From the NCBI RefSeq assembly GCF_003205575.1, contig NZ_PYBW01000022.1:62001-126000 (forward strand): a stretch of DNA of 64,000 nt, given 5' to 3'. The stretch is from Streptomyces tateyamensis. GTDB taxonomy: Bacteria; Actinomycetota; Actinomycetes; Streptomycetales; Streptomycetaceae. The position numbers and the translations under genes are program-made. Of the stretch, positions 32,550-40,788 are shown piece after piece. A model generated the notes under the pieces. The model saw only the letters and a program-made list of their open reading frames with translations. It did no database searches and had not been told where the DNA came from. Positions within the stretch are counted from its first letter, which is position 1. Each line of letters begins with the position of its first letter.

Positions 32550-33998
32550 ATGGCCGATCTCACGAGCGCGCGCATCCTGGTGGCTTCCAACCGGGGGCCG
32601 GTCTCGTTCAGCAGCGGCCCTGACGGTGCGCTGACGCTCAAGCGCGGCGGCGGCGGGCTGGTCTCGGGGCTCTCCGCGATCGACGACCCGAACGCCGTGT
32701 GGGTCTGCGCCGCGCTGAGCGAGGCGGACCGGCAGGCGGCCCGGCAGTCGCCGCAGGGCCGGCTGGACCGCGGCGGCTTCGACGTCGGCGGGCAGGCCGT
32801 GCGGATGCTGGACCTGGACCCGGAGGTCTTCGACCAGGCCTACAACGGGGTGGCCAACTCGACCCTGTGGTTCCTGCACCACCAGCTCTACAACACCCCC
32901 GTCGCCCCGGCCTTCGACGCCGAGGCCGCGCAGCGCTGGCAGGGCTTCACCGCCTACAACCGGGCCTTCGCCGAGGCGCTGGCCGCCGAGGCCGCACCGG
33001 GCGCCGCCGTGCTGGTGCAGGACTACCACCTGAGCCTGGTCCCCGAGCTGCTCCGGGAGCTGCGCCCGGACCTGCGGATCAGCTACTTCCTGCACATCCC
33101 GTGGGCCCCGGCGGACTACTTCCGGCTGCTGCCCGAGGAGCAGGCCCGCGCGGTGCTCACCGGCGTGCTCGGTGCCGACCGGGCCGGCTTCCACACCCGC
33201 CGCTGGGCGCTGGCCTTCGCCGAGTGCTGCGCCGAGGTGCTGGACGCCGAGGTGGACCGCACCGGGCTGACGGTCCGCCACCAGGGCCGCACCACCCGGC
33301 TCGGCGTGCACAGCCTGGGCGCGGACGGCGAGTTCCTGCGCGAGCGGGCGCACCGCCCCGACGTGGACGAGCGGCTGGCGGCGCTGCGCGCGGCGGTCGG
33401 GCCCCGGCGCACCATCGTGCGGGTGGACCGCACCGAGCTGAGCAAGAACATCGTGCGCGGCCTGCTCGCCTACCGGCACCTGCTGCGCAGCCGGCCCGAG
33501 TGGCGGGGCAAGGTGGTGCACGTTGCCTTCGCCTACCCGTCCCGGCAGGACCTGGTGGAGTACCGCGACTACACCGCGGCGGTGCGCCGGATCAGCGAGG
33601 AGATCAACGCCGAGTTCGCCACCGCCGACTGGCAGCCGCTGATACTCCAGGTCGAGGACGACTTCGCCCGTTCGCTGGCCGCCTACCGGCTGGCCGACGT
33701 GGCGCTGGTCAACCCGATCCGGGACGGGATGAACCTGGTGGCCAAGGAGGTCCCGGTGGTCTCGGAGGCGGGCTGCGCGCTGGTGCTCTCCCGGGAGGCG
33801 GGCGCCTGGGCGGAGCTGGCCGAGGACGCGATCGGGATCAACCCGTACGACGTGCTGGGCACCGCCGACGCGCTGCACCGGGCGCTGACCATGCCGGCGG
33901 ACGAGCGCACCGAGCGGACCAAGCGGCTGGCCGCGGCGGCCACCGCGCTGCCGCCGCAGCAGTGGTTCCTGGATCAGCTGGCGGCGCTGAGCTCCTGA
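32550..33998 (+). CDS. otsA: Trehalose-6-phosphate synthase
   Basis: 482 residues, a GT20 retaining glycosyltransferase making trehalose 6-phosphate from a nucleotide-glucose donor and glucose 6-phosphate. Signatures are [12 protein letters not shown] at the start, the GGGLVSGL loop, [22 protein letters not shown] near residue 155, YFLHIPWAP near 180, [10 protein letters not shown] near 293 and [13 protein letters not shown] near 390. It begins 4 nt after gpgS stops and overlaps the convergent otsB by 25 bp at the 3' ends. Both trehalose genes are therefore present but on opposite strands. Confidence 0.95.
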   Translation: MADLTSARILVASNRGPVSFSSGPDGALTLKRGGGGLVSGLSAIDDPNAVWVCAALSEADRQAARQSPQGRLDRGGFDVGGQAVRMLDLDPEVFDQAYNGVANSTLWFLHHQLYNTPVAPAFDAEAAQRWQGFTAYNRAFAEALAAEAAPGAAVLVQDYHLSLVPELLRELRPDLRISYFLHIPWAPADYFRLLPEEQARAVLTGVLGADRAGFHTRRWALAFAECCAEVLDAEVDRTGLTVRHQGRTTRLGVHSLGADGEFLRERAHRPDVDERLAALRAAVGPRRTIVRVDRTELSKNIVRGLLAYRHLLRSRPEWRGKVVHVAFAYPSRQDLVEYRDYTAAVRRISEEINAEFATADWQPLILQVEDDFARSLAAYRLADVALVNPIRDGMNLVAKEVPVVSEAGCALVLSREAGAWAELAEDAIGINPYDVLGTADALHRALTMPADERTERTKRLAAAATALPPQQWFLDQLAALSS

Positions 33999-34828
33999 GC
34001 CAGCTCCTCCAGCAGCGCGACCACCCCGCCGGGCCCGGGCACCACCAGGTCGGCCCGCTCGGCCACCTCGCGCACCGGCGGCTCGCCGGTGACCGGGCCG
34101 CTGGCCACCAGCAGGCCGGGCAGGCCCTGCCCGCGCAGCCGCTCCACGGCAGCGAAGGCGGCCAGGTCGCCCAGGTCGTCGCCGGCGTAGAGCACCGCGC
34201 GGGCGCCGCGCTCGGCGAGCAGTCCGGTCAGCGCCGCCCCCTTGTCCACGCCGGGCGGGCGCAGCTCCAGCACCATCCGGCCCGGCTCGACCACCAGGCC
34301 GTGCGCGGCGGCCAGCTCCGCCAGCGGGGCGCGCAGCAGCTCGAGCACCGCGTCGGGGTCGTCGGTGCGCCGGGTGTGCACCGCCAGCGAGCGCTCCTTG
34401 TCCTCGACCGCGATGCCCGGCGGCAGCGCCAGCCCGGCCAGCAGGCCCGGCAGGTCGGCGCGGAGCGCGGCCACCCCGGCGGGCGGCGGCGGGGCGGTCA
34501 GCTTGCCGGTGGCGCCCTCCCAGCGCTCGGCGCCGTAGTGGCCGAGCACCACCAGGTCGGCCAGGCCCGGCTGGTCGGCGAAGCCGCCGAGCCGCACCGC
34601 GCCGAGCGCCGGGCGGCCGGTGACCACCGCCAGGCCGCCGGTCAGCGGGGCCAGCCGGGCCAGGGCCGCCGCCGCGCCGGGGTGGGCGCGGGCCTGCTCG
34701 GGGTCGGTGACGATCGGTGCCAGGGTGCCGTCGAAGTCGAAGGCCAGCACGGCGCCGGCCGGGTCGGCCAGCAGTGCCGCCAGGCCCGCTCGGCCTGCGG
34801 GGGTGGTCGGTTCCAGCGCGATGCCCAT
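33974..34828 (-). CDS. otsB: Trehalose-6-phosphate phosphatase
   Basis: 284 residues, HAD superfamily. Motif I is LAFDFDGTLAPIV near residue 30, motif II VVTGRP near 70, the catalytic Lys region HTRRTDDPD near 153 followed by DKGAAL, and YAGDDLGDLAAF near 213. It removes phosphate from trehalose 6-phosphate. The ATG at 34828 is chosen; a TTG at 34837 could add three residues. It is convergent with otsA, and the coding ends overlap. Confidence 0.92.
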   Translation of the reverse strand: MGIALEPTTPAGRAGLAALLADPAGAVLAFDFDGTLAPIVTDPEQARAHPGAAAALARLAPLTGGLAVVTGRPALGAVRLGGFADQPGLADLVVLGHYGAERWEGATGKLTAPPPPAGVAALRADLPGLLAGLALPPGIAVEDKERSLAVHTRRTDDPDAVLELLRAPLAELAAAHGLVVEPGRMVLELRPPGVDKGAALTGLLAERGARAVLYAGDDLGDLAAFAAVERLRGQGLPGLLVASGPVTGEPPVREVAERADLVVPGPGGVVALLEELAQELSAAS

Positions 34829-34864
34829 GGCCGCCAACCTACCCAGGACCCCGGGGCGGCTAAC

Positions 34865-35092
34865 TCACCGCGCCGCGCGGCGCGCCGCGCGGAGCCGGCG
34901 CAGCCGGTTGACCAGCACCGGCTGGGCGGCGAGCGCCTCGGGGCGGTCCAGCAGGGCGTTCAGCAGCTGGTAGTAGCGGGTCGCCGAGACGCCCAGCTGC
35001 TCGCGCACCGCCTGCTCCTTGGCCCCCTGGGTGCGCCAGGGCCGGGCCTCCAGGGCCAGCACCGCCTGCTCGCGTTCGGTCAGTTCCGTCAC
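34865..35092 (-). CDS. DUF3263 family protein (small HTH-like)
   Basis: 75 residues from a GTG at 35092: VTELTEREQAVLALEARPWR, then EQAVREQLGVSATRYYQLLNALLDRPEAL and an Arg-rich end. The pattern of two helices with SATRYYQLLN resembles a sigma-region-4 or HTH fold, and DUF3263 proteins are short actinobacterial proteins of this kind. They usually sit next to otsB in my recollection. A DNA-binding role is likely but not shown. Confidence 0.85.
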   Translation of the reverse strand: MTELTEREQAVLALEARPWRTQGAKEQAVREQLGVSATRYYQLLNALLDRPEALAAQPVLVNRLRRLRAARRAAR

Positions 35093-35145
35093 CCGGCCAT
35101 TGTCCGCGAGCCGGGCGCCGCGACAAGCCGCGCCACCCGCCGCGG

Positions 35146-36465
35146 CTACAAGCCGCGCTGGCGCTTGGAGGCGTCCTCGGCGAACTGCTGCAGTTCGCCC
35201 AGGACCGGCGCCGGGTCGCTGGTGACGGCCTTGCCGATGTCGGTCTTCACCTTCCCGCTGACGGTGTCCCAGGCCGGGTCGCCCAGCGGGTAGAAGTTGG
35301 CGGCCGGCAGCGCGTCCAGGAAGGGCTTGAGGTCGGGGTGCTTGCCGCTGTTGGTCATGTCCTCCAGGGTGTCCTGGGTGACCGGGAGCAGGTTGTACTG
35401 CTCGTCGAAGGCGAGGGTGTTCTCCTTCGTGTAGGCGAAGTTGAGGAACTCCCGGATCTGGCTGCGGTGGTTGTTGGCCTTGAAGGCCAGCATCCAGTCG
35501 GCCACGCCCAGGGTGCGGTTCTTGGCCTGCGGATCCTTGCGCGGGATCTGCGCGGTGCCGTAGTCGATGTGGCCGCCGGTGGCCTTCTGGACCAGCGCGG
35601 GGTGGCCGTTGAGCATCGCGACCCTGCCCTTGGCGAAGTCGTCGAAAGCGGTGGCCCGGCCGACCGTGCCCGGGTCGGGGTAGGTCAGCCGGGTGTCGAC
35701 CAGGTTGGCCTTGAGCCAGCCGAAGGTGTCCTCGTTGGCCTGGCTGTCCAGGGTGTAGAGGCCGGCGTCGTCGGTCAGGCCGCCGCCGCCGCTCATCGTC
35801 CACATCATCGACTCGGCCTGGGCCTCCTCGGGCCCCAGCGGCAGGCCGTACGGGATCACCCCGGGGACCTTGGCCTTGATCAGTGCGGCGTCCGCCTTCA
35901 GCTCGGACCAGGTGGCGGGCGGCTGGGCGATGCCGGCCTTGGCGAAGATCGCCTTGTTGTAGAAGAAGGTCCGCGAGGAGGAGACGAACGGGATCCCGTA
36001 CTGGGTGCCCATCACCTGCCCGGCCCGGCTGAAGGCGTCCAGCAGATTGGCCTCGGTGTCCATCGAGAGCACCTCGCTGGCCTCGTAGAGCCGGTCGGCC
36101 GCGACCTGGTCCGCGTAGCCGCCGGTCTGCACCAGGTCGGGGGTGTGGCCGTTCTTGACCATCTCGGCGACCCGCTTGTCGATGTCGGTCCAGTTGATCA
36201 CCTGGACGTCGATCCTGATCTTGGGGTGGTCGGCCTGGAACCGCCGGGCCAGGTCGTCCCAGTAGTGCTGGGAGCTGTTGGTGGGGTTGTCCCCGTAGTC
36301 GGCGGCCACCAGCTTGAGGGTGACCGGGCCGTCGCTGCCGATACCGAGGACGCCGCAGCCGGAGAGCAGCAGCGCGCTGCTCGCCAGGGCGGCACTGAGC
36401 CGGGACTTCAAGGAACGGACCGCCTTAGCGCGCGGGTGAGGGGAAGGTGGCGAGAAGGTTGCCAA
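35146..36465 (-). CDS. Sugar ABC transporter substrate-binding lipoprotein (DasR-site associated)
   Basis: About 439 residues. A basic n-region and hydrophobic core end in lipobox LLSGC near residue 37, so it is an extracellular lipoprotein. The mature part is a class I carbohydrate-binding protein: VTLKLVAADYGDNPTNSS, PDLVQTGGYADQVA, GIPFVSSSRTFFYNKAIFAKAG and C-terminal AAWDTVSG-like lobes. The annotated start is a TTG at 36465 with a poor ribosome binding site, so the start is uncertain. No permease genes are adjacent. A DasR-type dre sequence lies just upstream, suggesting a GlcNAc- or chitooligosaccharide-related ligand. Confidence 0.88.
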   Translation of the reverse strand: MATFSPPSPHPRAKAVRSLKSRLSAALASSALLLSGCGVLGIGSDGPVTLKLVAADYGDNPTNSSQHYWDDLARRFQADHPKIRIDVQVINWTDIDKRVAEMVKNGHTPDLVQTGGYADQVAADRLYEASEVLSMDTEANLLDAFSRAGQVMGTQYGIPFVSSSRTFFYNKAIFAKAGIAQPPATWSELKADAALIKAKVPGVIPYGLPLGPEEAQAESMMWTMSGGGGLTDDAGLYTLDSQANEDTFGWLKANLVDTRLTYPDPGTVGRATAFDDFAKGRVAMLNGHPALVQKATGGHIDYGTAQIPRKDPQAKNRTLGVADWMLAFKANNHRSQIREFLNFAYTKENTLAFDEQYNLLPVTQDTLEDMTNSGKHPDLKPFLDALPAANFYPLGDPAWDTVSGKVKTDIGKAVTSDPAPVLGELQQFAEDASKRQRGL

Positions 36466-36476
36466 ACCCGCGGCCC

Positions 36477-36492
36477 ACTGGTCTACACCAAG
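36477..36492 (-). promoter_or_regulatory. DasR-responsive element (dre) upstream of the sugar-binding lipoprotein
   Basis: ACTGGTCTACACCAAG matches the dre consensus ACTGGTCTAGACCAGT at 13 of 16 positions, including the TGGTCTA-ACCA core. It ends 11 nt upstream of the proposed TTG start. DasR is the GlcNAc-6-phosphate/GlcN-6-phosphate-responsive GntR repressor of streptomycetes. Confidence 0.75.
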
Positions 36493-36518
36493 ATGACGGA
36501 CCGTTACCGAAGTGCCCG

Positions 36519-36545
36519 CCGCCGTTGCGCGATGCGCAACGGCGG
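36519..36545 (-). terminator. Terminator after the DeoR-family gene
   Basis: A perfect 12-bp stem (CCGCCGTTGCGC with its complement) and a 3-nt loop GAT, 65 nt beyond the stop of the DeoR-family gene. Confidence 0.75.
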
Positions 36546-36609
36546 TCTCGGCCGGCTGTCGGACCGTCAGGCCCCCGGGCTGCTCAGGCCGTCGGACCCC
36601 GCGGGCTCC

Positions 36610-37404
36610 TCAGACCGTCAGGACCTGTATTCCCGACTCGGCGAAGGAAGCGGCCAGGTCCTCGTCCACCGCCTCGTCGGTGACCAGCACGTCGATCCCG
36701 TCCAGCGGGCAGATCCGGGCGAAGGCCCGCCGGCCGAGCTTGGAGGAGTCGGCCGCCACCACCACCCGGCGGGCCCGCTCGGCCAGCAGGCGGTTGACGC
36801 TGGCCTCGCCCTCGTGGTGCGCGGTGGCGCCGGCCGCCACGTCCAGCGCGTCCACCCCGAGCACGGTGACGTCCAGGGTCAGCTCGGTCAGCACGGTGGC
36901 GGCCAGCGGGCCGATCAGCTCGTAGGACTGCGGGCGGGCCACCCCGCCGGTGACCACGATCTTCACGGACGGACGGACCGTCAGTTCGTTGGCGATGTTG
37001 AGCGCGTTGGTCACCACGGTGAGCGGCTGGCCGGCCCCGGCCTCGGCCCGCTCGGTCAGCTCGGGTCGCACCGCGAGCGCCCGCGCCACCTCGGTGGTGG
37101 TGGTGCCGCCGTTCAGCCCGACCACCTCGCCGGGGGCGATCAGCTCGGCCACCGCCCGGCCGATCCGCTGCTTGGCACCGGCGTTGCGGGCGGTCTTGTA
37201 GCGCAGCGGCAGGTCGTAGGAGACGTTGTGCGCCACCGCGCCGCCACGGGTGCGGGTGACCATCTGCTGGCGGGCCAGCTGGTCCAGGTCCCGGCGGATC
37301 GTGGCAGCCGACACGCCGAGCGCGGCGGCTGCCTCCTCGACCTCCAACTTGCCATGCTCGGCGAGGAGTTCAAGAAGTCCGTTCCACCGCTCGTATCTGG
37401 ACAC
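36610..37404 (-). CDS. DeoR/AgaR-family transcriptional regulator
   Basis: 264 residues from a GTG at 37404, with GGGAAGG 6-7 nt upstream. The N-terminal winged helix (RYERWNGLLELLAEHGKLEV then LGVSAATIRRDLDQLARQQMV) is the DeoR signature. The C-terminal sugar-phosphate sensor has GLNGGTTTTEVARAL, VVTNALNIANEL, IVVTGGVARP and VAADSSKLGRRAFA. It is divergent from the SIS-domain gene and probably represses it, releasing on binding an amino-sugar phosphate. Palindromic sequences in the shared intergenic region are candidate operators. Confidence 0.92.
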   Translation of the reverse strand: MSRYERWNGLLELLAEHGKLEVEEAAAALGVSAATIRRDLDQLARQQMVTRTRGGAVAHNVSYDLPLRYKTARNAGAKQRIGRAVAELIAPGEVVGLNGGTTTTEVARALAVRPELTERAEAGAGQPLTVVTNALNIANELTVRPSVKIVVTGGVARPQSYELIGPLAATVLTELTLDVTVLGVDALDVAAGATAHHEGEASVNRLLAERARRVVVAADSSKLGRRAFARICPLDGIDVLVTDEAVDEDLAASFAESGIQVLTV

Positions 37405-37498
37405 GCAGCGCCTTCCCTCACGCTCGACCGGCAGGTATCGAGACAGCGTCGCACAGCCCCGCCGCAGTGCGGCCGGGTCAGTTGGATCCGGTCCAGGG

Positions 37499-37530
37499 GA
37501 TTGCGCAATCATGCGCGAAAGAGCTATAAA
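37499..37530 (+). promoter_or_regulatory. Promoter/operator of the SIS-domain gene
   Basis: TTGCGC (37501-37506) and TATAAA (37525-37530) are separated by 18 nt, a sigma-70-like promoter reading toward the SIS gene. The 12-bp palindrome GATTGCGCAATC (37499-37510) overlaps the -35. GAAAG (37517-37521) and GTTTC (37538-37542) flank the -10 as an inverted pair, good candidates for DeoR-family binding. Confidence 0.6.
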
Positions 37531-37570
37531 TCAATCAGTTTCAAGCAGAGACGAGAGGGGCGCCACCGGC

Positions 37571-38500
37571 ATGACCGCGACCGACAGCTCACTGACCGCC
37601 GAGGAACTGGCCACCCAGCCGGACTGCTGGCGCCGCGCCGCCGCCCTGGCCGGCTCAGCCGCCGCCGCCCTGCCGCAGCGCGGCGAACGGGCGGCCGTGG
37701 TCGGCTGCGGCACCTCCTGGTTCATGGCGCAGGCCTACGCGGCACTGCGCGAGGCCGGCGGCCACGGCGAGACGGACGCCTTCGCGGCCTCCGAGTTCCC
37801 CTACGCCCGGCGCTACGACCGGGTGCTGACGATCACCCGCTCGGGCACCACCACGGAGGTGCTGGCCCTGCTGGAACGGCTGCGCGGCACGGTGGCCACC
37901 ACCTCCCTCACCGGCGACCCGGCCACCCCGGTGATGACCGCCGCCGACCAGGTGGTGGTGCTGGACTTCGCCGACGAGCGCTCGGTGGTGCAGACCCGGT
38001 TCGCCACCACCGCGCTGGCCCTGCTCCGCGCCCACCTGGAGGCCGAGGGCGCACTGCCGGCCGGCGTGGCCACCGTGGCCGAAGCGGCCGCCGACGCCGA
38101 GCGGGCGCTGGCCGAGCCGCTGCCCGAGGGCGTGGTGACGGCCGACCAGATCACCTTCCTGGGCGCCGGTTGGACCAACGGCCTGGCCCAGGAGGCCGGC
38201 CTGAAGATGCGCGAGGCGGCGGGCTTCTGGACCGAGTCCTACCCGGCGATGGAGTACCGGCACGGCCCGATCGCGATCACCTCGCCCGGCCGCGCCGCCT
38301 GGATGTTCGGCGCCCTGCCGGACGGCCTGGCCCAGGACATCGCCCGCACCGGCGGCCTGCTGGTGGCCGGTTCGCAGGACGGCGGCCTGGACCCGCTGGC
38401 CGACCTGGTCCGGGTGCACCGGCTCGCGGTGGCGGTCGCGGCCGCCCGCGGACTGGACGCGGACAACCCGCGCTCGCTGACCCGCTCGGTGCAGCTGTGA
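37571..38500 (+). CDS. SIS-domain sugar-phosphate isomerase/deaminase-like protein (AgaS type)
   Basis: 309 residues with two SIS domains: VVGCGTSWFMAQAYAALREAGG near residue 45 and ITRSGTTTEVLALLERL near 90, then LGAGWTNGLAQEAGLKMREAAG near 198 and ESYPAMEYRHGPIAI near 222. This is the isomerase half of GlmS-like enzymes without the glutaminase domain, as in AgaS (galactosamine-6-phosphate deaminase/isomerase). Next to nagK, nagA and a class II aldolase, it likely deaminates or isomerises an amino-sugar phosphate. It is transcribed divergently from the DeoR-family regulator. Confidence 0.88.
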   Translation: MTATDSSLTAEELATQPDCWRRAAALAGSAAAALPQRGERAAVVGCGTSWFMAQAYAALREAGGHGETDAFAASEFPYARRYDRVLTITRSGTTTEVLALLERLRGTVATTSLTGDPATPVMTAADQVVVLDFADERSVVQTRFATTALALLRAHLEAEGALPAGVATVAEAAADAERALAEPLPEGVVTADQITFLGAGWTNGLAQEAGLKMREAAGFWTESYPAMEYRHGPIAITSPGRAAWMFGALPDGLAQDIARTGGLLVAGSQDGGLDPLADLVRVHRLAVAVAAARGLDADNPRSLTRSVQL

Positions 38501-38559
38501 CCCCGGACGCAGTGACACCCTGAGAACCACCAGCACCCGGAGCGACCAAACTCACCCTT

Positions 38560-38597
38560 CGTGGATCAGACCAATACGAACACTGGACTAGACCTCT
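38560..38597 (+). promoter_or_regulatory. Two DasR-type dre sites upstream of nagK
   Basis: ACTGGACTAGACCTCT at 38582-38597 matches AGTGGTCTAGACCACT at 13 of 16 positions. A weaker copy, CGTGGATCAGACCAAT at 38560-38575, matches at 11 of 16. They lie 29-66 nt before the nagK GTG. nagKA is a known type of DasR target in Streptomyces. Confidence 0.72.
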
Positions 38598-38625
38598 CAT
38601 CCTCGGGCAAGGGAAACTGTCCCCC

Positions 38626-39558
38626 GTGAAGCACGTCATCGCACTCGATGTAGGCGGCACCGGCATGAAGGCCGCGCTGCTCGCCCAGGACGGCTCCGTG
38701 CTGTTCGAAGCACGCCGACCGACCGGGCGGGAGCACGGCACCGACGCCGTCGTCGCCACCATCCTCGACTTCGCCGCCGACCTCGCCGAGGAGGGCCGGC
38801 GCCGGTTCGACCACGGCCCGCTCGCGGCCGGGGTCGCGGTGCCGGGGACGATCGACGAGGCCAACGGGATCGCGGTCTTCTCCGCCAACCTGGGCTGGCG
38901 CGACCTGCCGATGCGCAAGCTGCTCGGCGAGCGCCTGGGCGGCCTGCCGGTCGCCCTCGGCCACGACGTCCGCTCCGGCGGGCTGGCCGAGGGGCGGATC
39001 GGGGCCGGCCAAGGGGTGGACCGGTTCCTGTTCATCGCGCTGGGCACCGGCATCGCCGGCGCGATCGGGATCGACGGCCGGATCGAGGCCGGCGCGCACG
39101 GCTACGGCGGGGAGATCGGCCACGTGGTGGTCCGCCCCGGCGGACCGGCCTGCGGCTGCGGCGCCCGCGGCTGCCTGGAGACGCTGGCCTCGGCCTCCGC
39201 GGTCTCCCGGGCCTGGGCCGAGGCCAGCGGTCGGCCGGCCGCCGACGCCGCCGACTGCGCGCTCGCGGTGGAGGCCGGCGACCCGGCCGCGCTGGCGGTC
39301 TGGCAGCGCGCGGTGGACGCCCTGGCGGACGGCATCGTGCTGGCGCAGAGCCTGCTCGACCCGTCGACGGTGATCGTCGGCGGCGGGCTGGCCGAGGCCG
39401 GCGACACGCTCTTCACTCCCCTGCGCGCGGCGGTGGCCGAGCGGTTGACCTTCCAGATGCCCCCGAAGGTCGTCCCCGCCATGCTCAAGGACACCGCCGC
39501 ATCCCTGGGTGCCGGCTTGCTCGCCTGGGACCTGCTGACGATGGAGGTGACCGCGTGA
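38626..39558 (+). CDS. nagK: ROK-family N-acetylglucosamine kinase
   Basis: 310 residues. ROK signatures are ALDVGGTGMKAALL at the start (phosphate loop), GHDVRSGGLAEGRIG near residue 107, LFIALGTGIAGAI near 130, the ROK signature with GGEIGHVVVRPGG near 159 and the zinc-binding CGCGARGCLE near 171. It phosphorylates an N-acetylhexosamine in the cytoplasm. The gene overlaps nagA by GTGA, forming the nagKA operon downstream of two dre sites. Confidence 0.92.
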   Translation: MKHVIALDVGGTGMKAALLAQDGSVLFEARRPTGREHGTDAVVATILDFAADLAEEGRRRFDHGPLAAGVAVPGTIDEANGIAVFSANLGWRDLPMRKLLGERLGGLPVALGHDVRSGGLAEGRIGAGQGVDRFLFIALGTGIAGAIGIDGRIEAGAHGYGGEIGHVVVRPGGPACGCGARGCLETLASASAVSRAWAEASGRPAADAADCALAVEAGDPAALAVWQRAVDALADGIVLAQSLLDPSTVIVGGGLAEAGDTLFTPLRAAVAERLTFQMPPKVVPAMLKDTAASLGAGLLAWDLLTMEVTA

Positions 39559-40721
39559 CCGCGGACGTGACGCGACTGGCCGGGGCCCGGCTGGTGCTGC
39601 CCGGCGGAGTCGTCGAGGACGGCCGGCTGGCCTTCTCGGGCACCACGATCAGCGAGATCGGCGGTGAGGGGGCGCCCGGCGAGCTGGACCTGACCGGGTA
39701 CACCGTGGTCCCCGGCTTCGTCGACCTGCACGTGCACGGCGGCGGCGGCGCGTCCTACGCCTCCGGCAGCGCCGAGGAGGCGCTGACCGCGGCCCGCACC
39801 CACCTGGAACACGGCACCACCACCACGATCGCCTCCACCGTCACCGGGGAGATCGACGAGGTGTGCCGGCAGGCCGCGGTCCTGTCCGAACTGGTCGAGG
39901 ACGGGGTGCTGGCCGGGGTGCACTTCGAGGGACCGTTCATCTCGCCGGGCCGGTGCGGCGCGCACCGCCCGGACCTGCTGCGCGACCCGGACCCGGCGCT
40001 GGTGCGCAAGCTGGTGGACGCCGCCCGCGGCACCGCCCGGATGGTCACCCTCGCCCCCGAACTGCCGGGCGGCCTGGAGTCGGTGCGGATGCTGGCCGAC
40101 CTCGGCGTGATCGCGGCCGTCGGCCACACCGACTCCGACTACGCCAAGGCGCTGGAGGCGATCGAGGCCGGCGCCACCGTCGCCACCCACCTGTTCAACG
40201 CGATGCCGGGGATCCAGCACCGCGCGCCGGGCCCGATCGTGGCCCTGCTGGAGGACGAGCGGGTCACCGTCGAGCTGATCAACGACGGCGTCCACCTGCA
40301 CCCCTCGGTGCTCGACCTGGCCTACGGCACGGCCGGCGCCGGGCGGGTCGCGCTGATCACCGACGCGATGGGCGCGGCCGGCATGGGCGACGGCCTCTAC
40401 CCGCTGGGCCCGCTGCAGGTCCGGGTCCAGGACGGGGTGGCCCGGCTGGTCGAGGGCGACTCGATCGCCGGCTCCACGCTCACCCTGGACGTCGCCTTCC
40501 AGCGCTCCGTGCTGGTCAACAAGCTGAGCCTGGCTCAGACCGTGCAGTCCGTCTCGACCACCCCGGCCGCCCTGCTCGGGCTGGCCGGCACCACCGGATC
40601 GCTGACCGTCGGCCACCACGCCGACCTGGCGATCCTCGACTCCCAGACGTACGACCTGGTCGCCGTGGTCCGCCGCGGCGAGTGGATCAAGGGCGCCGAG
40701 CGCTTCTCCCGCGCGGTCTGA
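39555..40721 (+). CDS. nagA: N-acetylglucosamine-6-phosphate deacetylase
   Basis: 388 residues, amidohydrolase fold. Metal and substrate motifs are PGFVDLHVHGGGG near residue 54, GVHFEGPFISPGRCGAH near 122, VGHTDSDYAKALEAIEAGATVATHLFNAM near 193, NDGVHLHPSV near 242 and the catalytic-Asp region LITDAMGAAGM near 266. It removes acetate from GlcNAc-6-phosphate to give GlcN-6-phosphate. It starts in a GTGA overlap with nagK, and a hairpin then precedes the aldolase gene. Confidence 0.95.
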   Translation: MTADVTRLAGARLVLPGGVVEDGRLAFSGTTISEIGGEGAPGELDLTGYTVVPGFVDLHVHGGGGASYASGSAEEALTAARTHLEHGTTTTIASTVTGEIDEVCRQAAVLSELVEDGVLAGVHFEGPFISPGRCGAHRPDLLRDPDPALVRKLVDAARGTARMVTLAPELPGGLESVRMLADLGVIAAVGHTDSDYAKALEAIEAGATVATHLFNAMPGIQHRAPGPIVALLEDERVTVELINDGVHLHPSVLDLAYGTAGAGRVALITDAMGAAGMGDGLYPLGPLQVRVQDGVARLVEGDSIAGSTLTLDVAFQRSVLVNKLSLAQTVQSVSTTPAALLGLAGTTGSLTVGHHADLAILDSQTYDLVAVVRRGEWIKGAERFSRAV

Positions 40722-40740
40722 GCCCGGCTCGGATTCCCCC

Positions 40741-40777
40741 GGGAGGCGTGCGGCGCCACCGCACCCGCACACCTCCC
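40741..40777 (+). terminator. Hairpin between nagA and the aldolase gene
   Basis: A 13-bp stem with one G-U pair (GGGAGGCGTGCGG at 40741-40753; right arm 40765-40777) and an 11-nt loop. It lies 11 nt before the aldolase start and overlaps its ribosome-binding region, so it may attenuate or modulate aldolase expression. Confidence 0.5.
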
Positions 40778-40788
40778 GAGGGACACCC